Both the position numbers and the translations under genes were made by a program. Shown piece after piece: positions 46,001 through 58,000 of a DNA stretch of 64,000 nucleotides; positions within the stretch are counted from its first letter, which is position 1; every line of letters begins with the position of its first letter. The stretch spans positions 31,113,712 through 31,177,711 of the forward strand of contig NC_030679.2 in the NCBI RefSeq assembly GCF_000004195.4, read 5' to 3'. Below the pieces are notes generated by a model that did no database searches, was not told the origin of the DNA, and was given only the letters and a program-made list of their open reading frames with translations. The DNA comes from Xenopus tropicalis. Taxonomy: Eukaryota > Chordata > Amphibia > Anura > Pipidae.

Positions 46001-49000
46001 TTTCTTGAAACAATCTCATGTACCCCTACAGCCACTAAAGGGTGAGAATTGCACAGTTCAACAGCTCTCAGTGTGAAAAAAAGAAACATTTTCAGAACTT
46101 AAGATCAAAACCTTGCTTTGAATTTAAACTAATGCCCTTGTGTGCCAAACTTTCCTCATAACTGAGATTTTCCATATCATTTATCAGCTTAGTCCCTCTT
46201 CTTTGGACTATATTTTGAGTTATGTCCTTTTTGAATAGAGTCCAAAACTGTATTGCATATTCTAGTTGGGTTATTACCAGTGCTTTGTAAAGGGGGTTAG
46301 ATGACTCTCTCCTCCCCTGTAATCATACCATTTCTAATACAGGACAGTACCTTGATGACCCTTTCATTGCTTGTAAAGCTAGCGATTGTTACTTGAAAAA
46401 TGAAACCTTAGTGGCAGCCTATTGCCAATGCCTGTCTGACGAGGGTCTGTTTGACAAGTTGAAATGACTTAGGGTGAAGGAACTTGCACAATAAAATAGA
46501 GGAACAGATTACCCTTAGTATTAATGTTGATGCTGCTTTTTGAATGTCAGACCGAGAAGAATCCAAAAACCTATGCTGTCCCCTTCTGCTTCCTCCACAC
46601 CCTGTTCAGGGCAGGAACACCTCAGTGAACTGGAAAAACTTCCAGGATATTCTGCAGATTTGTGCCTTAACCCTGTTGATAAATGTCACGTTGCCAACAA
46701 CTGTAAATTAGAGCAGGGAAACAACAATGCCCAATGAGTTAAACTGTCATCTGCCACCCTAGTGTCACCTCCCATGCTCCTCTGCTCTCCCATCTCTGCC
46801 GCTCATGCCGCTAGCAACTTTCCCCCCTGCTAGCCACTTTCCTGTAGACCAAGATTTGCAAGACTGGAGTTAAGGGAGGCCTCAGATGTACGTGCTTAGA
46901 GTCCAAGGGTCCTAGTGTCCCTCCAACCTTGCGCCCTAAGCATGTGCCTCTTCTGCCTACCCCTAGTTACAGTTTTGGGGGAGACACATCTGGATGGTAT
47001 TGCATTCTCACCCCATAAAGCCACACACCGATTCCTGCTACTTCTTGGACAGTTCCAGTGTTTGCAAAGGTCCCCTATTTGTAAACCTTCCTTGATTCAG
47101 CGTCTGCAGGTAACTTTATGGACATTTCATTTACCAAATGACACAAAATACCCTTCTGTCTACTACCCCTTTGTGTGTGTTAGCAATGGATTACAAACCA
47201 CCAGATTCATTTTAGGAACCAACGCAGTTTGTAAAGTGCCAAAAAATGGTGAACTGCACACTTTGCACAGCAACCCCCCCTCAATCGTAAATTACTACTC
47301 ACTTCTCAATCCACTAGAGAATTCGGGGCTAAGAGTCATGGGGAAAAATGACAGTGACTAGATATTCAAAAATAATAAAGATCTATTCACACAACCTCAA
47401 TGTTGGAATTGCTGCCAAAGGTGCATCTACTAAATAATGACTTGGGAGGGAAGGGGGTCTATACTAATGCAATTAGTTATTTTGTGTTTATTTTTTAATT
47501 ATTATTATTATTATTAACAACAAGATATATTTATAATGAGAGCACTTTATTTAAATCTTTGAGATCTATCTTCCCTTTGACATAAAAGAGCCTTTTTTTT
47601 TTTTTTTTACTGTAAATCAGTGTTCTTTTAAAATAACACAGAAAAACTTCCAAGGGAGCGAATATAACATATATAACATTGTATAACATATATTTGTGTA
47701 GATTAGCTAAAGCGAGGCAGGAAAAACATGCATGTGGCTTTACAGTTCCAGCATTCATCTCTTCCAGTGGGTAAAGATCATCGTTTGAGACCAGTGCTTT
47801 GGTTAGGAGACACTTTTCATAAGGGGTGCTAACCTAGCACCACTGTATGGCATTAACTTTGACTCAGTAGCTAAGTAAGTTTTGATCATAAACTACCTTA
47901 AAACCCCCTTTGAAAAATGTTTCTTTGCAAAGTGTGAATTACTAAACTGGGGGCAATGAGAAAGCTGTATTTGGGGGAAACCGAATTTCCAATATGATTT
48001 TACTGCCTGTTAGGCTCCCACTGTCTATTTTTGCTTGTTTTGTCTTCTCAGTAAGATCTTCCTGCTGCCAATGAACATGTTTAGCATTTTCAAGATGTCT
48101 GGCACAAAGTTCATGCTGCTCTCTCCAGTGCAGAGCTTATCAGAAGAAAGATGCTGACAAACTTTGTAGTCGGGCCCCTACTTTAAGGCTGGGATATGGT
48201 TTGGCTCAGTTCTAACACGTTGTATGCCATGTTCTTAACTGGATTCCACAGTCATAGGACTTTTTGTGTCTTGTAAAAATACGCCCTGTGGCTGTTATGT
48301 TGCATATTCCAATAATCTCAGTAGTTTACAATTTTTTCTTTGGTTGTTGCCAAATGGCGTGTCTTGTGTGTTCATGTTATTGGATGGGCAAAATGGCATA
48401 TTGGAATCTGGCAAGTCATCATTTCCTGTTAGTGGCCATATTGCTTATGAAAGATTCTTTTATATACCGTTTAAACCTACCATAGACTTCCTCTAGTGCC
48501 TGAGCAAGGGGTTTCTGTGTTTTTTCTGCCTGCCTTGGCCTGTTTCCTTGACTGAATCTTTATTGCCTGTCCAAGGACTTTGCTTTCCAAGCTGAGCCAC
48601 ATCTGCCAGGTGCCTTGCCCCGGTCTAGCCATTACAGTCTCTGCTGAGGTTTGATCCTCACTGTTTACCTTAGGAAAAAGCCCAGGTGGCCAAAACGCTA
48701 TTGGTTAGTGGTGGTTCCTTCTAAATCCAATATGGAAAAAAAAACCATTATCCAGTTATTAGCGTAGTATTAGTGTATCTTAATACAAGTTAAAGACCTC
48801 TGATTTGACAAAAATGTTGGTGTTTTTGGATAGAGAAGGAGCAGTGGTGTAAATACCGGGGAGCGCAGCGGGTGTGGCTGATCTGGGCCTGCCCCCCAAA
48901 AGGGTACATGTGGTATGTGCCTCGGTGGAGGGGCGGACAGTGGGCTGGGTGAAGTTTTTGCAGGGAGTGACAGATGTAGGTGCTAAGGGCTGTGGCTAGA

Positions 49001-52000
49001 AGGATTCAGGGCACTGATTCAGCACAGTTTTTATGACACAAAAAAAAAATTATGACACAAAAGCTCGGTTTCATGTGCACGAGCAGTGACCTAGAATGAA
49101 CAAAAATTGAGTGTGCAGTAGTGCAAAGGTACTTTTCACATGTATGCTATTGAACTCTGAAACTACTGCCAGCCTGAACTTGGATTGGAGTGATGTCACC
49201 CCACTCTGAAATTGTGTGCTGCAACTTTATTTTTATAAAAGTGTCTAAGCCAACATCAATGGCAGATTTAAGATGCAGGTTTGTGTCCTTCAGACCAATT
49301 CGGCAGATTATCTGCCCATGTATGGGGCCCTTTGATGGGCCTCCCTGAACGATATCTGTCCAAAAATTGTCCATATGTTGATCGGGCAGATTTGATTTTC
49401 TTGTTGGATCAAGTACCGCATTGGCTTACTGATGCGGTTCTCACTCTGATGGTTCCTATTCCTGCTGTGTTGTAATTTGATAATTTGGCCCTAGGACCAA
49501 ACAATTGAAATAGCCCAGTATTGGCCACCTTAGGTCAGTGCCCGGCCTAGCCGGCCAGGCACCCTAGTCAACCCGGCTGGCCACCTCGCCTGATGTACCA
49601 TCCATTGCCCCCCATGTCAGCTTGCACGTATGTGTTCGTTACCATGTGCGCACATGCCTGCTGACAGGGGCGGGACTTGATGCACCAATGCACAAGAACT
49701 AGTAATAAGCTGGCAGTTGGGGCCCAGGACACGGAGTAGGGGAGTAGAAGAGCTTTAAAATTTTGCCAATTTGACTCCCTATTAAAATCTGCTGCAAGAT
49801 TTGTCTGGTGAAATTTAATATTTCAAATTCAATTAGTGTTGTTCTGGAATGACACTGTATAAAACCTCTGTATTCTCAAAATGGAGCAAGGTTTTCATGA
49901 ATTTGATATTCTTTTTAACCCCAGTTAAACTCCAGTATTGAGCCAGATTAATTTCCATGAGAAAAAGTTATTTTATGGTTTATTACATAATAACTTGGAG
50001 GAGAAAAAATCTTTCCAACTAATTCAGTTCCAATTATTCTATTGACTTCAATAGAGTTTTCATGTCATAAACAGGATACGTTTTTATCAATTGAATTGCA
50101 TCTAGCTCTGTAGGAAGATCTGGAAATTAGGAGATAAGCTTTTTTTCATCCAAGCAAATCTATGAAGAGTTACAGTGCACTATTGTGATTGGATTAGTGG
50201 AAGAGTTTATATTCTGAGGGCTTCCCATAGCAGTCAGTTGAACTGAAGAAGCTGCTCGGATGAGTAGTGAAACATCTTCACTGATTACTCAACTCCAGAC
50301 AGTCCAGATTTACTTATTCTAGTTGAAGATGTTAGTACTTGACTATTGCACTCTTCCAATATAGAAATGAAAGAGAATGCAAACCCAAAAATAAAAGAAA
50401 ATATAATCTAAAGCATCCAACCACTATACACTCATAAAACATTTAACATTTAAGTTATTTTTAAATGTAATTGTAATAGCTGTCTGTTCCTTGATATTTT
50501 CTGCCCTTTTAGAAGCCAGCTGATTAACTGACCTGTTTAGTAAAAGTTAATGTTTTTTTCTTTTAGATTCCCTTCTGAAGAAGTTAGAGGAGTACAGTCT
50601 TGTAACCCCAGTCAGTACAGACTCTAAGGGCAAATATGTTTCTCACTCTGTGACAAAGAGAGAAACCCACCGTTATAGAAGAGATGCCAGCAATCTTGAA
50701 AAGACCTCTGCCGAGAGAATATATTATAATGTCACTGTTTTCGGGAGGGAATTTCACTTGAAGTTAAGAGTTAATTCAAAACTTGTTGCACCAGGCGCAA
50801 CAATTGAATGGGAGGAAGATGCCAATGTGACTGTTATTGAACCTCTGAACACAAATTGCCTTTATGTTGGTGATATAACAGACTTGCCAAATGCCTCTGT
50901 TGCTATAAGCAACTGCGATGGACTGGTAAGTAGCTTTTTTGTTACTTATATGCAGATGTGTCATTGTGCAAAGTTAAATCAATAACTGGGAATTTAATAG
51001 ACAGTAGGTGAGTAAGGTGTGTACTTCAAGCAACATATTTAGTTTTTATAGGCTCAGTAAATTGGTGCAGCTGACTGTACCAAATAGTTATTACTCCTAA
51101 CTATCACGCTCTCAGTCAGTGTCCTCTCTACATGCAGCAGTCTGGGTTTTTTTGCAGTTTTGTTTCACTTTTAAACAATTAAAAGTCAGTTTTTTATAAA
51201 ATTCTATGAAAGCGGCATCACACAGAATTTGTTAGTATGTTTGAAGAAGATTTGCTGGAAGGCGCAGTCTTTCTTGAAACCTGGCAGATCTAAACTTAAA
51301 TCCTTTCAAAGTCTTGTAGGGTTGCCACTTTTGCTGGGTTTTAAACCCTGATAAAGGGGCGCACATGATGACATCGGTGATGTGCGTCGCTGATGGTCGC
51401 ATTATGATGTCAGGGGTAGGGTTATTGCGTCCACCAGATGCAATTTGGAGGGAGGGTTTTGATCGAAAGTGCCCCTTGAAAAACCGGGCTGTCCAGACAG
51501 GTGGCAACCCTACTTGCTTGCCAAGAGTTTGTAGTGGGAACACTTGGTTTGGAAATACTGGCTTTATTTTATGACCTCTTTTAAGAGCATCACTCTCTGC
51601 ACAATTGTTTGTTAGTTGGGAAGACAGGTTTTCAGTATAGGAATTTAATATAAGAAGCCTGCGGGTCACTGTGTTAAAACTGGATAAGAATTTGGTAGTG
51701 GTTCTGGGCATTGGGACTAAAAGAACAGTTATAAAACACTGAAGTTGTGCCCCAACAGGATGCTTATCTAATAGCTCTTAGGAGTTCCATTGCTAAAGTA
51801 AGCCCACAAAATCAGGTTATTACATTTATATTGGCAGCTCATATATATTCAAACAGGGAATTTGTGGTATTGTGGGTGATATTCTGCAGGATATGGAAAT
51901 AATCTTCAACAACGCAAAGCAAAAAAGCAAAGAAATTGCTCAAATCACTAAAACTAAATTAAACAACAAAAAAAATGTGATCATAAAGTGTACTTAATAG

Positions 52001-55000
52001 CCATAATCTCAGTTTTGCAGGTAAAAAAGTTATCAAGGGCCTTTCTTACCAATCTGCAACACTTTGGTTAGCATATTTTATAAAAATTTCTGAATGTGCC
52101 TCAAAGTTTAACTTGCATTTTACAGCACCTTATCTGCCATATATCTATTATCAACACCTAAATATGAATGTCTTTCTACTCCAAGCTACTAAACAGCAAA
52201 GATTTGCTAAAGTAAGTGTTTTTTTTATGAATGTCAAAGCTTGCAGTTTACTTCTTATCTCCCACATGTCATTATTTACTAAGATTAAATATATTCAAAA
52301 TATGAATGCCAGGGATCTGTTTGATCAGTTTGATACCCAACATGCATAGGATTACACAATGTAGAGACCCTAAAATGAGAAATGCATACAAAGTTTTGTG
52401 GCTGATACTTTGCCTACTGCACAATAAGCAGTTTGAGATTAAGCAGATTTAAAAGAACCTATATATTCTTGTTAAGTATACATTATGAGGAAACTACCAA
52501 TCTGCAAAGCGTTGCTAAAAGTAGATGTTTTTATGAGATGTCTTGCATTTTACAAGACATACCCTTACATAGAAAGTTAATAACATGAATGCCAAGGCTT
52601 CTTAGTGTAGTTTGATGCCTGGTATGCATAATATTTTCAATATATGTGCCATGTAGGGACTCTGAAATAAAAATAGTGCTTGCAAAGTTTAATGGTTGAC
52701 ATTCTATTCTGTTTCTAGTGGTATGAGGTCAGGGGGATGGGTGAGGAAGCAGGTTGCTTTTAGCTGACTCCCAAAGAGACCCGTAACTTATACAGTGTAG
52801 GTATAATGAGACAGTAATAGTTACAAAACATGATTGTTAAATGAGACATAATTAATGATATCCCTCTAGTCTTGTAAGCAGTAATGATTATTATATGGTG
52901 CCGATTTCACTCTGTGCAAAAAAATTATCATTATCTTTAAAAATGACCCTTTATTGGAGCTCTCTATAGCTCAGCTACGGTCTCTATCTGTGTTTTAAAT
53001 AAGGGGAGGGCATGTTCTAATGGTCCCTACCTGCACAGTAGGAAGGGCATAGCCAATCGCAGCCCTGCATTCACACAAGCAAAGACAGTTCCCTATCAGG
53101 TCCCTCTAGCTGCTGATTGGTTCCTCTCCTATTGTACAGTGTGCTGAATTCCACCGACTCCCCTCTGCAGCCTGGGAAAGGAGACAGCAGGAAGTGGAAC
53201 ACATAGTAGGATTTTTGAGGAAATTTTTCAAAAAATCAACTTGAAGCACATCTCTTTTAAGCACATTCCTTCTTAATTTAAAAGAGTATACAGCATATTG
53301 TGTTTTACACAATATGTCTCCTTTAATAAAAAATAACACAAACTTAATTGAATCTCTCACCTCTCAGTGCAATACCACATGAGTTATTTTCACAAGTTAT
53401 TATCTTCAGCAAAATAGCAACTTCTCAAAAGCTGAGTAATAATAAAACCTGTTCGAAAAAAAAAAATCCACTATGGTTTAAGAGCCATAACAGTTCCCCT
53501 TTAACCCATATTTAAACTGAATGTGAGTAAAAGAGTGTACATGTATGGGATCCCTTATCCAGAAAGTTCTGAATTACGGAAAGGCCATCTCCCATAGACT
53601 CCATTATAAGCAAATTTTCTTTTTCTCTGTAATAATAAAACAGTACCTTGTACTTGATCCCAACTAAGATATAATTGGAGGCAAAACAATCCTATTGGGT
53701 TTATTTAATGTGTCAATGATTTTTAGCAGACTTAAGTTATGGAGATCCAAATTATGGAAAGATCCCTTATCTGGAAAACCCCAGGTCCCGAGCATTCTGG
53801 ATAATAGGTCCCATACCTGTATTATATCTTTTCTTTCAATTTTATTGGTTCCTATTTGAGAGGTGCTTAGGCATAGGGAATCAAGAATCTTATGAAATCT
53901 TCTATGGTATCACTGGCTGCTTTGAATTTTATGTAATGTGAATCTTTTTTTTAAATTGATTTACATGTTTAGTATCTGAACATATAGGGCAGTTGTTCTC
54001 AACCTTCCTAATGCCGCGACCCTTTAATACAGTTCCTCATGTTGTGGTGACCCCCAACCATAAAATTATTCCTAAGACCATCGGAAATATGTGTTTTCTG
54101 ATGGTCTTATGCGACCCCTGTGAAAGGGTCGTTTGACCCTTAGAGGGGTCCCGACCCACAGGTTGAGAACCTGATATAGGGGAAAAAAAATATTAATGTT
54201 TCAATTACAGCTCCTGATAAAAGTGGGAATTAGCTTAACAGTGTTACAGTTACAATTACTGAAATGCCCACAAAAACTATAAGGATTGAGCTGTTGTTTG
54301 ATTACATAGTTCTAGCCATTTTATGTATATATTTATGACTTATTCTTTTGCAAAGAAAACTGCAAAAGTAAAAAAAAAAGCTTATACCTTTAAGGGAATC
54401 ATTTTAAAAGCTCCCACAAGTCCCTTCCCAACCTGTTGTTACAAACAAAGCTGTGATGGTGGCCAGATGGTGGTGGCCATGTTCCATAAAAAACGTAACT
54501 TTTGATTCTAATGACTGCATTTGTTTTAGTTATCTGTATTAAATTACCAGTGCGTGACTTATTGTGAAGATGATGATTTTTTTTTAATTTGAATATTTTC
54601 CACGGTTTTAAAGATTTAAAGGGGACCTGTCACCCTAAGAAATAATCCCAGATGTATTCCTATCATGTTTGTCAAGCAAAATAATCTTCACTTACACTAT
54701 ATAAATAATACAGTCTTGGAATAGAAGACAGCTGCCATTTTGTAGACACTTAGATTGTAAGCTCTAGGGACCTCCTTCCTACTGTATCTCATACTCTTTA
54801 TTATAACACTTGTCCTCCCTGTGTGTAATTTTGTATATTGTAAGACTGTACAGCACTGCATACCCTTGTGGCGCTTTATAAATAAAGTTATACATACATA
54901 CATACATACTGTTATTAAGGTAAGGATTGCACTACCCTTTTAAAGGGCTAACTGACTCTTAGTAGTGCCTAACCACCATTAAGGTCTCCATCATGGAATA

Positions 55001-58000
55001 CTGGACAGTCCAGACAGGAGCCTGTGGCCCGAGAGACATGTGGGTCACTTTGGGGTGAGGTTTCTGGGAGTGAACAGGATTTAGTCAGATGATGGGAGTA
55101 GCTGGGTGGACTGAGGGAGTGGTCAGGTTGTTGGTTTGTTGGCCTTTATAATTGGGACCTCACTACACTTTTTTGTAACAATTCTGTTTATTGAAATGTA
55201 CAAAAGATACGATTACAGTCATACACGTGCAATCATTGTATGTTGTACATAACAAGAAAAACAAATACAAAAAGAAACTAGACAATGTGCAATTACTTAG
55301 TGGTACAGGTATTGGACCCCTTATCCGGAAACCCATAGACTCCATTTTAATCAAATAATTCACATTTTTAAAAATGGTTTCTATTTTCTCTGGAATAATA
55401 AAACAGTACCTTATACTCCATCCCAACAAAGATACAATTAATAATTATTAGAGCCAAAACCATCCTATTGGGTTTAATTACTGTTTAAATATTTTTTTTA
55501 GTAGATTAAGGTAGGAGATCCAAATTACGGAATGATCCCTTATCCGGAAAACCCCAGGTACTGCGCATTCTGGATAATTGGGTCCCATACCTGTACAGAA
55601 TCTTATTTCATGGGGGTATTTAGATCTGGAGAAGTTTCTTTATGCTGCACTGGTGCGACATGAGTACCTTTAGAGAGTATCTTAGCTGATGACAATGAAG
55701 GTTCCCTGTGAAATTTAAAAATGGAGTTTGATGATAAATATTGTAACAGAAATGTCTGATGACGAGAAAATAAAAACAAAGATTAAAAAAAAAAAAAAAA
55801 TGGGGAATCACTGGGGGTGTATACACGCAAAAGGAAAGCCTTGGGTCTGTCTTGGCCACAGCATCATATTCCAAACATAGACTGGTCCACTGGACAAATT
55901 ACTGTGTGGTGTTCCTTCTGTTGCTTCAACTGTTTCCTTACACTGATTATTCCCACCTCAGCAACTTCCCTGTATGAACTTGTGTGCTACAAGGACTTTC
56001 CTGACACATTGCCTCCTACTGAAAGCTGAGAATCGGGCACAATGCACTGAGATGGCTGCCTGCACAACAATATTACAACTAAAAAAAAATTTAGTTATAA
56101 AAACTACAACATAAAAATCATGAAAGAATTCCTTTAAAGCATATGTACAGAAATTGCTAAATATCTTTCTTTTTTCCCCCAAATCATTGGAAAAGAATAG
56201 TAAATAAAACATGAACTCAAAATAAACAGAAACGATAATACAATATAAAAATATATAGTCTCCCCCCATTTTTAAACGAACCCAGTAGAGTCTTAAAGAT
56301 AATATTTTACTAAACTGCACTACAAAGTTCTCAGTATGGTAAATAAAGAAAAAAACACATCCTTATATTAGATTGCATAATAATTGCAAATGTGGTATTT
56401 GCACTAAAGCTGTCTTGCTCTTTTTTATGTACGCTTGCATGTTGCTGAGAAGATGTGAGCAGTTGGAATAATAAGAATCTAGGTTGTTAAAACAAAGGTC
56501 TCCCTAGAGATGTGTGCAGTCATGAAGTTTCCATGGTAATGTCAGACACAAAAGATTAAGACAACAATATAGAACCTTTCCACCCTATAAGAAATCCATA
56601 CCTGTTTATGCATTTGAAATTATTGTTTTAAGAAAACACCCATCAATAACACACATATGTAAATATATATGGTAAATATTATACCTATATCTATATATAA
56701 TACTATATCTATCATCAATATATACACATATAATACATTTTTCCCATTAAAGGGATTGATTAGGGAGTGTGGAAATGCACTACCACACTGTCAAAAATAA
56801 CACTCATCCTGGAATTTTCTAGAGCTATACCAAAAATTCTTGCAATTTACCCTGCGATGCAGTGTTATCCCAATAGTGAATGTTTATCAGAAAGAACTTA
56901 TTATTCATTCCTTTACACAGAAAAGCATTTTGGGAGCTGAGTTAATCTCTAGGATAAAACTGGCCGCACACTGAAAGTTCTGTTCAATGGCAAGGTCGCC
57001 AAATGAGCAGATCATTCCCCAATATGCCCACCACAAAGGCAAGAAAGTCAACTAAAATATTGTCCCATATCTTTTATTCTTTATGGCCAGACTTCCTCCA
57101 AAATTTCCTTTCTTCTAAATGCTGCAGTAATTGATACCTCTACATCACTAACCCTGCCTACAGCAAAACAAATGGACTTAAAAAGTTTTGAGAAAAGACT
57201 TGATATACTTATTCATAAGCAGTTTTGAAAAGTTATACCAAGATATGGCTTCCCTGGATTCTGTTTAAACCGAGAAACATTCTGATTTAGTATAGATGAG
57301 GTAGGTACCCTTTCAATCATACAAAAAAGAGAGGGGGATTGATCAATGCACATTCCCTGGTGCCCTGTTTCATAAGTAAATTATCTATGCTAGTGCATGT
57401 ATTTGCAAAAAACAGGGGTATTTAGTTACAAAATTGTGATCATAAGATTGGTAAGCCACCATACCACGCCAAACTTCCATGTGGTTGCAGCACCCCCACA
57501 CCCGTCCCTTTAATGGTGGTCTTATGCCTTTAAAAAAATGGGTGTTATTTAATTGGCAGTCTTCTCCTTTATAAGCCACAAGCGGGAGGATTAAGCCTGT
57601 AGAACCAATGCAGTGGCCTTGGCAATCTCTCTCTATAAAAGCTGAAGGCATGGGGGTGGACTAAGCCCTTTGACTCAAACCAGCCCCCAGGTCAGAAATG
57701 GCAACAGTGCACGGGAGTGTCGGCCTTTGAAAAATATGACCAGAGGTAAATAGAAAGGACCGCCATACGGGGTTTACCTTGACGTGGTATAGTGGCTTAC
57801 CAATCTTATGATCATAATTTTGTAACTAAAAACCCCAGTTTGCTGCAAATACATGCATTGGCATAGATCATTTACTTATGAAACAGGGAACCAGGGAATG
57901 TGCATTGGTCAATCCCCCTCTCATCTTTGTATGCTTGTAGTTAATTTGGCCAGATCAGTCGCATTTCCATTGTATTTGTAAACTCTGTTTAGCCTTGGAG

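Noticed and set aside
46915..47361. 148-codon frame in adamts2 intron 1
   Set aside because: No recognisable domain, no splice context, ordinary base composition. Considered and not supported.
50650..50985. Frame extending past adamts2 exon 2 to 50985
   Set aside because: The donor GTAAGT at 50926 and the precise join to 59064 show that the last 20 codons are intron.
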